A DNA stretch of 64,000 nucleotides from Rhizaria sp. SCN 62-66 (Eukaryota; Rhizaria, unplaced): the NCBI GenBank assembly GCA_001724265.1, contig MEDY01000002.1, positions 1 through 64,000 on the forward strand, read 5' to 3'. A program made the translations under genes and the position numbers. Positions 1 to 14,400 of the stretch are shown piece by piece. The notes below the pieces were generated by a model that saw nothing but the letters and a program-made list of their open reading frames with translations, had not been told where the DNA came from and made no database searches. Each line of letters begins with the position of its first letter. Position 1 is the first letter of the stretch.

Positions 1-3000
1 CGGGGCTGCTGCCGCTAGTGGTGACGCTGCTCCCCGCCTACCTGCAGTCGCCCGCGGCGCCCGTGCGCGCGGCGGCGTGCGTCCTGGCGGCGGCGCTCGC
101 GCGCGCTAACGCGCAGGCCCGCACGGCGCTGCTGCGGGCGAACGTCCACGTGCAGCTGCTCGCGATGGCGCTGTCTTCGAACAGCAGCTCCGGCAGCGGC
201 AGCGGCGGCAGCAGCAGCGGCAGCAGCAGCGGCTCTGAGTGGGGCAGGGTGGCTGCCGCTGCGGCCGCGGCCGAGGGCGCTGCCGCCGAGGCCGAGGCTG
301 AGGCCGCCGCGGAGGCGGGTGCCGCCGCCGAAGCCGCCGCCGTCGGCCAGGGCTGGTTCTGCATCGACCGTGTCCTCGGCGGCGGCCTGTCGCCGCTGCT
401 GCCGCCGCCGCCGCCCTCTCTGTCTGTATCGGCCCCCGGTCGCTCTAATCGCGGTCGCAGCATCCGCGCCCACAGCGGCCGCCGCCACCGCCGCGGCCGC
501 CACTATCAGAGCACTGCGGCTGCGGCGGCGGTCGGTTCGCTGGAATGGGGGGTGGCTCAGGCGCTTAAGTACCTTCCTTACCCGTCGCCGACCCCTTACA
601 TCCACGGCCAGGGTACTTACCCGCCCCTCCAGCAGCAACAACAGCAGCAGTACGGATCCACTTACACCGCAGCCCAGGGCACTTACATCACCTGGTCCCT
701 GGTGCGGCCTGAGCTGCCGCCGCTGCCGCCGCCGCTGTCCCCCTACGCCTCCCCCCTGGAGCTGCCGGCTGTGGCCGCTGCCGTCGAGGCCGCCGCCGCC
801 GCCGCGGCCGCTGCGGCCGCTCTCTCCGGCGCCCTGCAGCAGCAGCAGCAGCAGCAGCAGCAGGGCCAGGGCCAGGAGCAGCAGCCGCCGCCGCAGAAGG
901 GGCTCGGAGGCCGGCGCCGCACCGCGACCTCCTCGGCCGCTGCCGCCGCTGCCGGCAACGTCACCTCCACCCCCGGCTCCGCCGCCGCCGCCGCTGGCGC
1001 CGCTAACGCTGGCGCCGCCGGGGCCGCGTCCGTGACGTCGTCGCCCTTCCTGTCCGCGGCTTCTTTTGCTGGCGCTTCGTTCGCCGCGCTCGCGCTCGCC
1101 AGCAACAGCAACAACGCCAACGCTGCCGAGGGCAGCAATGACGGCGGCAACAACAGCAACAACAACACGCAGTACATGTCGCCCTTCGCAGGCGCGCGTG
1201 CGTTGTTTCCTCCTAACAACACCAACAACAGCAACAACAACGCTGTGCCACATGCTAGCGGCAGCTTCGCCGGCGCTAGCGTCATCGCCGGCACCGGCGC
1301 TGGAGCTGGTCAGCGGTCGCTGGTGGTGCCAGGCAGCCCCCTGTGGCCGCTTCTCACTTCTCCCACCGCGCCCTCGTCCTTCATTCCGTTCAGCGGCAAC
1401 TACGGCGGCGCAAACGCGGTCAGCGCGCTGATGAGCAACAACAACAGCGGCGGCGGCGGCGGCAGCGGCTGCAACAGCAACATGAGCTCGTTCAACATGA
1501 ACAACGCGGGCGGAAACCACCCATACTTCGCCCCATATCCGCAAAACAACGCTAACTATAGCTCTAGAGCCAATGCCGGCGCCATCGCCAGTGCGGGTGC
1601 GAATACGAACGGCTTGACCGGTGGTTTGGCGGCTCTGGCGTTGCTGGCCGCCCCGCTGCCGGCGGCCCTGCTGCCGCCGCTGCCGCCGCGCCTGGGCTCG
1701 GCCGCCTCCGCCGCCGCCGCCGCCGCGGCCAACGTCAGTAGCTCGACGGGCGGGAGCACAAGCTCGATCTCAGCCACCGCTGCTGCTGCCGCGGCCGCCG
1801 CCGCGGCCGCCGCTGCGTCTGCGTCGGCGCCCCGCACGGCGCACAACGTGCTGCCGGTCTGCGTGCGCGCGCGCGTGCTGACGGCGACCGACCCCGACGC
1901 GCGCGTCCGTCTGGCGGCCATCGCCGCGCTGGGCGCGTTGCTGTCACCGGACGCGGGTGCGGGCGTTGCCGGGGCGGGCGCCGCGCTGGCGGCGGCGGCG
2001 GAGGCCGCGGCAGCCGTCACGGCCCGGGCGGCGGCGGCGGCCTCGGCGGCGGCCACGGCGACGGCGGCGGCCGCGGCGGCGGCGGGCAAGCTGAGGGAGC
2101 TGGAGCTCGAGCAGGAGCAGCAGCAGCAACTGCAGCAGCAGCAACAGCTCGAAGCCGAGGCCGCCGCCGCCGCCGCGGCTGCTGCTAGTGTAAGTGCCAG
2201 TGCCAGCGCTCATGCCACTTTGGAGGAGCTTGAGGTTGAGCAAGAGCTCGATGCTGACGCTGGCGCGGATAGCTCGAGCACAAACCCCAACAGCAACAAC
2301 AACAACAACAGTGGGAGCCTGGCGGGTCTGGTTGTGAGCCCTCAGAACGCGCACGGGACCAGCCTCAGCGGCAACAGCAGTCTGCCGCCGCTGCCGACCC
2401 TCAACAGCAGCGCCAGCAACAGCAGCGGCAGCTGTAGCAGTGGCAGCGCGAGCGCCGTCTCCAGCACTCGACATTTGACCGTGAACACCGGCAGCATAAC
2501 CAACGGCGCGAGCGCCGCGAGCAGCAGCGGCAGCGGCGCCATCGTGAAGGTGATTGCCTTCTCACCACTGCTCACAAGCACGAGCACGCACAGTCAAAGT
2601 AACCAAAGCGCTAGTGCGACTGCCGCTGCCAGTGCGAGTACGAGTGCGAGTAACGCTGGGGGCCGGAGTCGCGTCTTTGCCTTCTTGTCCCAGGAGGACT
2701 CTCATGACAACCCTACCATCAACGCGAGCTCGAGCCCCAACGCTGCGACTGCGGCTGCCGCAGCGACTGTGAACCTCGGTGCCAGCTATAGCGCGGGCGC
2801 TGGCGCGGGCGCGGGCGCGGTCGCCCGCGTGTGCGCCGTCACAGTCGCGATGCCGCTGCCGCTCACGGTCACTTCGCCGACCCCGCTCTCGCTCCTGCTG
2901 CCGCCGCTGCCCGCCGCGAACGCCACCAGCGCTAGCGCTGCCAACGCGGCGACTGCTGCAGCAGGCGCGAGCGCGAGCGCCGTGAGCGGCAGCGGCCTCG

Positions 3001-3261
3001 CAGCGCCCGCGCCGGCGGCCGGTCCCCCGCCGCTGCCGCGTGTGTCCGGCTGGGAGCTGGAGCTGGAGCTGCTCACAGTCGCCGCCACGCTGGCCGCGGG
3101 GCTCCTACCGCCGCCGCTGCGGACAGACGCCGCCGCCGCCGCCGCGACCGCCGCCGCCGGCGCGGGCGCAGCGGGAGCCGGCGCGGCGGCCGACAGCGAC
3201 CGGAACATGCGCGAAAGCCTCGGCCTCAGTCTCGCTAACAGCAACAGCAACGGCGACGGCG

Positions 3262-3293
<32 letters not shown>

Positions 3294-6250
3294 GGTCTCA
3301 ACGGCGCCGACGACGGCGCCGGCGCGGCCGTGGCGGGTGCGAGCGAAAGCGGCGTTGCAGGCTGCTTCGCCCTGTCTCCGCCGCTGCGCCTGGAGGCCGT
3401 CGTGGCGCTTGCCCAGTCCGTGGTGTCCTTCCTGCCGCTCTTCACCGCCGCGGCCGGCGCCGGCGCCGGCTCCGGGGGAAGCGCGGCTGCTGCCGCTGCT
3501 GGGTTCCCGGGCGGTCCGCAGTTCGCCCCCCAGTTCGGCCCCCCACCCGGCCACGGCCACGGCCACGGCCACAGTGCGAACGCGGCGAGCACCGGCAGCG
3601 GCAGCGACAGCGGCAGCGTCATCGGCAGCGCGCCGCAGTCTCAGTCGCGCTCGCAGGCGCACTCGATGCTGCCACCACCGCAGTCGCAACCGATGCAGGC
3701 TCAGGCGCAGGCGCAGACCAAGGGCCAGGGTCTCACTGCGAACGCGTTTTCTCACAGCCAGCCTATCGCAGTCGACGGCGTCACTGGCGGCAATCCTACG
3801 GCCAATTTGACCGCGAACGCAACTGGCAGTGCCGCGCAAACGAGTCGAGGCATGAGTATGATCGTCGCCAACCTGGACACCGCCAACAACACGGCGCACA
3901 ACAACGTCGCCTCCGCGAATCTCGGCGCCAGCGCCAGCGCCAATGCGGGCGCGGTTGCGACCGTGAGCGCGATCTCACTGGCAGTGCCGCCCCTGCCCAG
4001 CGCCCGCGCCATCGCCGCCGCCGTCGCGGGCGCCCGCACTCGTCTGCACAGCTCCGCTCGCGGTCACAGCGCAGAGGTTGGCGCTCTTGCTTGGAGCAAG
4101 AGGTGGCACAAGAAGCACTTCTCATTCACCAGCAGCAGTAGTGGCATTAAGGAGAGCGAGATAAAGCACGCCAAGTGCGGCCGCCGCTGCCGTCGGCACC
4201 TGAGCGACAGCGGCAGCGACGGCGACCGCAGCTCCGACTCTGACGCCGACTCCGACGCTGACGCGGACGCCGATATGCCTGAGCGCAAGAGCGATCCCGA
4301 CTCCAGCGACACCGGCAGCGACGGCAACGGTGACGGCGGGAACGGCAGCGACTTCAGCTTCGATAGCTGCCGCTGCTGCAGCCGCAGCGGCTGCGACAGC
4401 GAGAGCGACTGTGAGCTCGACGCCCGCTGCGACGCCGGCAGTCTAGGTACCCCGCCCCCGTACACCCCTTACACGCTCGGCACGGCGGCGCCCCCGCGCT
4501 CACGGTCGCTGCTGGTGGCCTTCATCTGGCGCGTCATTGTCACGGTTGCAGCCACAGACAGCGACTCGCGCGTCGCCGCCGCCGCCACAGCCGTCAGGAA
4601 CCAGGTCGCGCGCGCGGCTGCCGCCGCCGCCGCCGCGGCCTCCGCGCGCGCGCGCCGCAGGGAGCAGCAACAGCAGCAGCAGTACCAGCAGTATCAGCAG
4701 CAGCAGCAGCACCAGCTCTCCCTGTACGCCCAGCAGCAACAACAGCAACATCAACCGCAGGCGAGTACTGGCGGCTATTCGAGTGCGAATGCGAATGCTG
4801 GTGCGAGCCAGGTCGGCGAGCGCGGCTCCTTCTCCCTGAGGCCCGTTGCCGCGCCCGCCCATACACTCGCCCCTTTCTCTCTCTCTTCTGGCAACGCCGC
4901 CCCCGCCAACCCCCCCGAAAGCAATAGCGCCGCGACGGCGGCTCACGCGATGCCTGTTTCTAACGCCTCGCTGCCCCCGCAGCCACCCCACGGCCACGGC
5001 CACGGCCACGGCCTCAGTTACGGTCACGGCCAAAACAAACCCCAGAGCGACGCGTCTGCACTGGCAGCACGTTCACCGTTCTTCTCGCCGTCGAACGCCT
5101 CAACTAACATTGCTAACTCGAGCGCTTCTGGTGCGGCGACTGGCGGCGCCCGCTACCCGGCCCCGTCGCCGCCGCTCTTTGCCGCCAACTCAGCCTTCGC
5201 CCCGGCCGCCGCCACGGCCGCGTCATCGGCCGCGAGCGCGCTGGCCGCCGCCGCCGCCTCAGCCTCCGCGACCTCGACCGCGGCCGCGACGGCGACGGCG
5301 ACCGCGACGGCCCTCTCGGCCCTGCGCCACCTCAGCCACTCGGCCTTCACCAACGCCGCGTTGGCGACCCTGGTGTGGGCGGGAGCGCTCCCGCCGCAGC
5401 GCGCGTCGAGCCTCGCGCTCGCGGCCACGGCGGCTGCGGCTGCGGCGGGCGCGGGCGCCGCGGGCGCGGCGGCGGCGGCGGCGGCGGCCAGGCTCGGCGG
5501 GCCCGGCGCCGCCGCACTGTTCCCCGCCATCGCATCGCAAAGCATAAGCAGCAACAGCAACAGCAGCAGCGGCGCCATGAACTATGCCGTCGTGTCCGGC
5601 GGCGGCGGCGGCGGCGGCGGTTTCGGCAGCGGGTTCGGCGGTGGCCACAATGTCAACATCATCCCCGGCCCTGGCCCCGGCGCAGGCGCAGGCTCCGTAG
5701 CTGGCACTGCGACTGGGGTTGTAGCGGGCTCTTCCTCGGCGTCGGCTGCCGCGGCGAAGATGCGGCTGCTGCGCGGCGCGCCGGGCGGCTTGACTTCCGG
5801 GGGCGGTCTCACTTCCGCAGGCAACCGACTGCCGACTCCGCAACACTACGCTGCTCAACAGCAACAGCAGCAACAACAGCAGGGACAAGGACAGCAGTTG
5901 ACTCAGGAGGAGCAGTTTATGCTGTATCAGCAGCAGCAGCGCCAGCAGCATCAGCAGCAGAACCAGAGTCAGCAGCATCAGCAGCAGCAGATGTTGTTGC
6001 AGCATCAACGCCGCTTCGCCCCGGGCTCCGCTGCCGCCGCCGCTGCCGCCGCTGCTGCCGCCGCCTCCGCCTCGGCCTCCGCAGTGGCCGCGGCAGTCGC
6101 GGCCCATGGTCACGCCCACGGTCGCCAGATGCTCTGGATGGGCGGCTTAACTTCCGTGCCGCTCCGCTTCCGCCAAATTATCTCCATGCCCTGGCTCCCC
6201 GCCATCGCCGCAGTTGTCAACACCGCTAATACCAACAACAACAGCAACAG

Positions 6251-6281
<31 letters not shown>

Positions 6282-9200
6282 AGCAGCAGCGCGAACGCCT
6301 CTTCGAGCTCGAGCGCGGTCGCCTCCAGCAGCACCAGCGTCGGCGACTCGGTGGCGGCAGTCGCGGCCGCCGCGGTCTCGGCAGCGCCCCAACTCGCCGC
6401 ATCCGCTGCGATGGCCGCCGCCTCGGCCGCCGCGACCGCGGGCGCCATGCTGGCCGAGGCGGCGCAGGCGTCTGCGGCGCGCGCGCGCTGGCAGGCCGAG
6501 GCCGAGGCGGCTGCGTTCGTCGCGCAGTCGTCGCCGCCGGCCGCCACTGCCACGCTGGCTGCCGCGGCGGGTGCGCTGGCGCCGTCACTGGCGCTCGCGC
6601 GCTTGCCGCCCCGGTCTAACTCTAGCCCTAACACTGCTGTTGCTGCTGGTTCGGAGCTAGGTGACGTTGAGTCGTGCTCGGTCGCTGTCGTCGATACCGA
6701 TGACGCTGCGACGGAGCAGAAGCAGGAGCTGTTCGACTTTGCGACCAACAGCAACAGCGCCACTTCTGCTGCTGCGGCGGCTGCGATGGCGGGCAATGGC
6801 GGCTTAACTTTGGATTACCCGTCGTCAGTCTGCCTCCTCGCCCCCACCTTCCCTCTCGCTCACAGCCACACGGTCATCGCCTCCCACAACATCAACGCGA
6901 GCGCGAGAGCTAAGAACAGCAGCACCAACAGCACCAAGAACAGTGCGGGCGTCGTGAACGTGAGCGCGAGCGCGGCGGCGGGCGTTGTGTTGGCCGCGGC
7001 TTCCGGCGCCGTCTGCTCCTGGCCCGTCCCCGCCGCGGTGGGGCTGGGCGGCCGCGTGCTGGGCTCGGCCGCGCTGGCGCCGCTGCTGGGGACGGCGCTG
7101 GGGCTGGTGGCGCTGGGCGAGAAGACCACGCTCGTCACCGCCGCCGCCGCCACGACCACGTCTCCGCCCAATCACAACAACAACAACAACAACAACATCG
7201 TGAAGGCCGCCGTGAACACGAGCAGTCCGAGCAGGAGCACAAACAGCGGTCGCGGCGCCAACGCTACTGCTGCTGCTGAGGCTGCCGAGGCCGAGGCTGA
7301 GGCTGAGACGTCTGTGCTTGCGGCCGTGACCGTGCCAGTGACGCACCCCTTACCCAAGCCGCCCACCCTTACCTTGCCTCACGGCGCGATCAACAACAAC
7401 AACAGCGGTAGCGGCGTTGCGAACCCTGCTGCGGTGCCCGCGTCAGCCGTCGCGACCGCGACCGCGCGCGCCGTCTTTGCAGCGTCTCTGCTCTCGCCCC
7501 GTCTCACCCCGACCAGCGCCGGCAGCGGTAACGGCGCTGGCCACGGCGGCTTACCTTCGCTCGCATGCGGCCTGACTTTGGACGCGGCGCTGCACCGCCA
7601 CAGCCTCGACTCGGCGCCGCTGGCTCGCGCGCGGTCGCTGCTGCCGCCGCAGGCCCTCGCCGCGCGGCCCGGGCCAGTGATCGCCGGCGGCGGCTTGACT
7701 AAAAAGCTCCTGGCCGCGCTCGTCGAAGCCGCCGCAGCGGCCGCGGCGGCCGTCGCCGGCGCCGCCTCGGCCGCGCTTGCGAAGCAGCAGCTCCAGCAGC
7801 AACAGCTGCAGCAGCTGCAGCAGCAGGAACAGGGCCTGCTCTACAGCCACGCCGCCAGCGCTGGCGCCGCCGCCGCCGCCAACAGCGGTGGCGCCAACGC
7901 GGTCGAAGGCGCATTGCTGGCCGCCCCGGGCCTCGGACTCGGGCTCGGCGTCGCGCTGCTGCCTCCCTCGATGCTCTCGCTTTACCACAACAGCTCTAGC
8001 TCTCGCCGCAGCGCTGCCACTGCGAGCGCGAGTGCTGGCGATAGCGCTAGCGCGGCGTTGGCGCTTGAAAAGCTGTTCGTCGAGGTGTTGGGCGGGGCTG
8101 ACCGCGTCTTGGCTGCAGCCACCGCGGCCGCCGCCGCCGCCGCGCACGCCCGAGCCCGCGCCGCGGCCGCCGCCGCGGCCGCCGCCAACACGGCCACCGC
8201 GGCCGCCGCGGCCTCCAGCATCAGCGGCAGTGCCAGTGGCGCTGGCGCTGGCAATGACGTCGGGAGCTTTGCTGCAACCACGATGATGGCTGCCAGCAGC
8301 TTCGGCAGCGCTGGCGGCGGCGGCAGCTGCGCCGGCAGTTTGCTGAGTGCCAGCGGGGCTCCGCCCGGCCACTCTGTGCTGGCGCCCGGCCCCTCCACGC
8401 ACACCGCTGCCGGAGACGCGTACGCCCCCGCAGGCCTCGCGCGCACCGGCGGCGGCGGTCTAAACGGCGGTCTAAGCGGCGCCAGCACGGTCTCGCTGCC
8501 CGCCCCGCGCAGCGCCGCGGCCGCCGTTGCGCTCTCTTTCACCTCTAAGTCAAGCCGCCTGCCGTCCGCGGTGGCCGTGGCGGCAGCCAGCAGCCCGCTG
8601 GCCCTGCTCTCGGACACGAGCGTGACGGGCCGGTTGGCGCAACTGACGCGCACCGATACCGGCGCGCACTACGGCGCCAACGCGCTCGACGCGACCACTG
8701 CCGCGGTGTTGGACTCGAGCTCTACCTCTGGCTTGAGCGCTGCTGGCTCGAACGCGACTATCGTCAGCGCTGCCTGCATGGGTCCCTGGGACGCTCTGGC
8801 CGTCACTGTGCTCGCCGCGCTCGAGACCGCCTGGCTGGCAGCCCCCGCCTCGGCCCATAGTAGTAGCGCGGGCGGCGCGAAGTTAGGCCGCGCGCCGAGC
8901 GTGACTGAGTGCGCGGTGCTGCTCTTGGCGCGGCTGCGGGCCATTGTCAGCAACAACGGCAGTCTCGCGTTCAACGGCACTTACCCTGACACTTACTCAG
9001 GTGCTTACACGAGGACGTATAGCGGCTACTCTAAGGGCCTGCTGTTAGGAATGGTGCCGTCGTTGCCGCCGCTGCAGACGCTGCTGATCCTGGTCACCAC
9101 CCCCGCGCCTGCTCCATACTACTGCTCGAATAAGAGCAACCAGAACGTCAGCAGCAGCAGCAGCAGCAGCAGTGTTGATGCTAGCATGGGCACCAGCCGC

Positions 9201-9562
9201 AATGTCGTCAACAACCTCGCTAATTCCCGTCTCACGATGCGAAATAACAACGGCAGCGCCAATAATGCGAATCATGCGAATATTGCGAATCATGCGAACA
9301 ATGCGAGCAGCGCCAACGTCGCTGCGATGCCACCCTCCGTTTCCGCGCGCGCCGCCGCTAGCGCCGCCGCCGCCGCGACTGCGCGCGCGGCCGCGGCGGC
9401 GCTGCTGCGCGGCCTCTCCGGCGCGGCGCTGCACGGCGTGGCGGGCCACGCGGGGGCGCGCGCTGTGGCGCTGCTGCGGCCGCGGACTCCGCTGCACCCC
9501 CACCACAGCTCCGGCGGCGCGCATCCGAGTGGCTCCTCGGCGAGGTCCGGTAAGCCGGGGCT

Positions 9563-9596
<34 letters not shown>

Positions 9597-11377
9597 CAAC
9601 AGCAGCAGCACTTGCAGTTCAGCTCGTTTGCACTGCAGGCGCTGCTGTTGCCGCCGGCCTGGTTGCTTGCGTCGTCGCCCGCGGATCTAAGTACCCCGTC
9701 CACTTACACCGCATTGGGGGGCACTTACGGCAGTCTAAGCACCCTCGACTTCGCGTCCCCCCAAGATGGCGGCAGCGATCTAAGTACCTCCCGTCTCAGT
9801 ACCAACATCTTCGCCAACAGCTCCAACTCTCCCGCCGCCGCCGCCGCCATAGCCGGCAGCCCGAGCAGCGGCAGTGGCAGCGGCGGCGGCGCTGGGACCG
9901 GCGTCGGCTTCCCCGCGGTGCCGGGAACCGTGGCGTGGGCTCTGGCGGCTGCGCGCCGCGCCGCGTGGTGCCGCAGCGCCGACCTGCTGGCTGCGGGGAG
10001 GTTTTTCCCGGCGTCCAACGCGCTTGCGCCGCCGCTGCTTCCGCCCGCGTTCGCGCACAGCGTCTCGGTCCTGCCGCGCGGCAACAGCTCGAGCAACGCC
10101 AGTCATAACAGTAGCGGCGCGAGCGCGAATGCCGCGACGGCGGCGCCGGTGGCACAGTTGCGCGGCGCGAGCGGGAGTGTAAGTACCCCATTGCTGCCCG
10201 CGCACCCGGCACAGGTGTACAGCCGCGTGCAGGCGCAGCAGACGCTCGTGGCCGCCGCGCTGGCCGCCGCGGCCGCGGCCGCCGCCGCGACGGCCGCCGC
10301 GACGCCCGTGGTCGCGGCAGTGTCTCTGCGGCACCGGGCCGCCGTCGCAGACACGGTGGCGCTGGCCGCCGCGCCGCCGCGGCCGCTGCACAACACGCCG
10401 CTGCTCGCCATGGAGGCGCTGCTGTCGCGCGCCGCCGCGGCCGCCGCAGTGTACAACCACCGCAGCACGGCGACGGCGGCGGCGGCGGGCTTGGTTGCCA
10501 GCGGCGGGAATCTAAGTAGCTCGTCTGTAAGTGCCGTCGCGCCACCGTGCCCATTCCCGCTGCCGCCGCCGCTCTACGCGAGCCTCTTAGACTCCGCCGG
10601 CGGTCTAAGTTCCCCCTTAGACACGATCGCCGCCGGGTCGAGTGGCTCCACTTCTGGCTCCGCTAGCTCCCGCAACTCTGGCTCCGGCTCCGCTGGCCCT
10701 GGCTCTGTGGCGGCCCTGGGCACGGCCCTCGCCGCCGTGGCCGCGGCGGGCCCCATCACCGCGGGCCCCCACGCACCCGTCAGCGCCACGGCCTCCGCGC
10801 TCGCCCCCAAGCCCGTGTTCGGGGAGGTGGCCACGCTCCCGCTGCCGCCGCCGTCGGCCGAGACCGCGCTGGCCATCCGCGCACGCCTGCGCCACCGCGC
10901 GCGCGCCTTCGCCGCCGTCGCCGCCAACGCCAACTCCAGCGTGGCCGGCAGAGCGCTATCCCAGCAGCAGCAGCAGCAACAGCAGATGCAGCAGCAGGGG
11001 CGGTCAGTCGGGGCGAATATGTCCTACGTCGGCAGCGGCGGCAGCGCTAGCGCTAGCGGCGGCGGCGGCGGCGGCAGCATGATCAAGAGTTTTGGAGCTT
11101 ACAATAACGCCCGCTTCAGTGGTAATGCAATGCCCATTTCTAGCATGAGCATGAGCGTGAGCGCCGCACACGGGCCAGTCAGCGGCTTCAGCAACGCCGG
11201 CTCTCTGTTGCTCGCCCGTGGTGCCCCCCAACAGCAACAGCAACAGCAGCAACAACAGCAGCAGCAGCTGACGACGATGCAGTCACAGGGCCCTCAGTCG
11301 TTTTCGCAGACGTATATGCCGCAGTCGCACTCTCAGTCCGAGCTGCAGTCACCGCTGCTCGGCTACGCTGGCTACTC

Positions 11378-11468
<91 letters not shown>

Positions 11469-14400
11469 GCAGCAACAGCAACCACAACAGCATCAGCAGT
11501 TCAGCTCCAACACGAGCTTCAGCGACGGTTACTACGGCGACTTGGACCAGAACGAACAGGCCCGCATCCTCAATAGTCACAATGCTGCCGCCGCCGCCTC
11601 TGCCGCCGCGGCCGCCGCCGCCGCCGAGGCCGAGGCCGCCGCCGCCGCCGTTGCCGCAACCGCTGCGGCGTCCGCGTCTGCTGCGGCGGCCTCCGTGCCG
11701 CTCTCCGCGGCGCCGTCGGTGGTCGTTTTCCACCCGTACGACCCCTTCCTCATCGTCGGCTCCGGCGCGGGCACGGTCACCATCATCCGCTACGATGGCA
11801 ATAGCAGCGGCAGCAGCTCTGGCGCCAACGCCGGCGCCCTGGGCGCGGGCGCGGGCGTGGGCGCGGGGGACGGCGGCGACGGCGACGACGGCGACGGGCA
11901 CGACGGGTACGGCGCCTCGGCTGCCAACGCCAACAACAACAGCCACCACAATGATGGGTTTGATGGTGGCGACGGGACTGCTGCACAGGTACGCATATAT
12001 CTCTATAAAATCAATTTATTTCAATATTATTTATTGTTAAACGTATTTTTAAATCTATTTTGCATCATCGATTAATTACAACTATTTCCTAAAATATGTT
12101 TATTAACCATGCCAAATATCCACTCACAAATCCGCCTCTTTCCCTTCTTCCCATGTGCGCTCTCTAATTCCATCTGCTTCTGAAACCGCATGCACACACG
12201 CAGGCGTCTGGCCCCCGGTTCCGCCACGTGGTCTCGCACTTCCAGGCGGGCCCCGCGCGCACCGCGGGCGCCGTGGCCTACGCCGCGGTGGTGGACGCGG
12301 CCTCCCCGGCCTGGACCCTTCTCACCGTCACCGCGGGCGACGGCACGGCGCGCCTGTGGGCGGACGTTGCGCCCCCGCAGTCACTCTCGCCCGCCGCCGC
12401 CGCCGCCATGCTTGGCGCCGGCGCGGCGGCTTTCTCGCCCGCGGGGCTGGCCACGGGCGCGTTCGCGGTGCCCGCGCTGCGGACGGCGTTTGTGGCCCAT
12501 CCGAGCGGCGCACCGGCCGTGGCTGCGGCCGCGGCGGCGGCGGTCGCGGCGGCGCAGGCGCGCGCGCGGGCCAAGGCGCAGCTGCGGGAGCAGGCGTTCG
12601 GGCAGCAGCAACAACAGCAACAGCGGCTGTGGCAGCAGAGGCAGCAGCAGCAGCAACAGCGGATGTGGCAGCAGCAACAACATCAGCAGCAGCAACAGGG
12701 ATCGATGAGTATGAATATGGCCAACTCTCCGTCGTATTCCTATTACCAGCAGCACCAAGCGATGTCTCAGACGCAGGCTCAGTCCCAGCAGCAGCAACAT
12801 CATCAGGCGCAATTCCAAGCTAGATCCTTCATCGCCGGACCCGGAAGTCAGGCCGCCTTCGTCGGAAGTCAAGGCGCGTTCGCGGGAAGTCACGCCGTGC
12901 CTGGCAGCTTTATGATGCATGGCAGTGGCAACGCCAACGCTAACATCAACAACAGCAGTAGCGCTGCTTCTGCCGGTGGCAATGTCACGGTCGCAGCTGC
13001 TGAATCTGTTCTCGGCTCACATAATAGCAATGAAAGCACTTACCCTCGCAGCTCTGGCGGCGGCGGCGGTAGCGGCGGTGGGGTTCCCTACCTAGCCGCC
13101 CCCACGCAGCAGCAACAGCAGCAGTCGCCGCCCTTTGCCCCCGCCGCCCCCGCCGCCCCAACCCCCGCCCCCGCCGCGGCCGCCGCCTCCGCCGCGGCTG
13201 CCGCCGCCGCGACGGCCGTGGTCCCCGTGCCGGGCGTGATAGTCGCCCACTGGCACCAGCAGCGGGGCCGTCTCTTTGCCTCCGTCGACTACCACAAGTG
13301 CTGGGACCTGGCCGCCGAGCGCTGTTTGGCCGACTTCCCTCTGTTTCCGCCTACACTCACGCCGGCCTACAGCCACAGCTTCGAGACGCCCAACCAAGCG
13401 CTCGCGAGCAGCGCCAGTGTCATTGGCGGCGGCTTAGGGTCGTCAGCGTCGGCCCTGCTGCGCGGCGGTGGCGGCGGCTTACATTCATCTTCGTCTACGG
13501 GCGGCGGCCTGACTTCCTACTCCTCGCTGCCCTCGACGGGCAGCGCGGCGCTCGACTCGCTGCTGCTATACTCTACGCCCTACCGCGCCACCGCGCTGCA
13601 CGCGGACGCGACTGGGCACCTGCTGTACGCCGGACTTAGCAACGGCTACGTCACCTGCACCGACACCCGTCTTCCGCCCGCGACCGCGACGGTGGCGGCG
13701 ATGGCCACCCACGCCCGCGCCGTCGCCGCCATCGCGATCTCGGCCGCCGGCGCGGGCCCCGGCCCCGGGCCCGGCTCCGAGCGGCTCGTGACCGTGAGCG
13801 TGGACGGCGTTGTCAACGTCATCGACACGCGAGTCATGCTCGCAGCGCCGGAGACGCTGCCGTTCGCGCTCGCAGTGCCCGTGCAGGCCTACAGCGGCTG
13901 CAGCAGCAGCGCTCTTAGCAGCAGCTCGAGCAAGAAACGGGGCGCGGCACCGGGAGTCGCTGCGGTGGTCGCCGGCAGGGCCGAGGCCGCGGCGGAGGCC
14001 GCTGAACGGCTGTGGAAGGAAGGCAACGCCCGCCGGCGGCAGCGGCGGCGCACGCGCAAGCTGCGCCGGCAGCTGCACACTGGCGACGACACTCTGTACA
14101 ACAACGGTAGCGCTGTTTGCGACAACGACAGCGACGACGACAGTAGTGACGATGACAGCGGTGACGACTACGACTACGGCAACGGCAAGAGCCACGGCCA
14201 CGACGACAACAGCGATGATGACGACGACGGTGTTACTGATAGCGACGACGACACTAGTGCGTGCGATGCATGTGACGGCGATAGCGAGTGCGACTACGAC
14301 TACGAGGGGATCAAACGCTCGAACAACAAGGACTTTAACTTCAACTTTGACTCCAGTAGCAACAACAACAGTCCTCGCACAAAGACCGACCCGAGCGCTA

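Noticed and set aside
15-1544. Long minus-strand frame opposite the Raptor exon, and many similar ones opposite all giant genes
   Set aside because: GC-rich repeats of Ala/Gly/Ser codons keep other frames open. The shadows show repeat-derived Arg/Pro/Ala/Leu runs and no conserved motifs.
10179-10187. GTAAGTACC copies as real intron donors
   Set aside because: The reading frame continues through them, flanking protein is conserved or homogeneous, and verified introns use GTACGY. Half of the copies are in reverse orientation.
11574-11576. TAG as an eighth recoded codon in Raptor
   Set aside because: It is in the wrong frame after the poly-Q frame break. In the true frame the sequence reads ILNSHN and continues into the WD40 domain.
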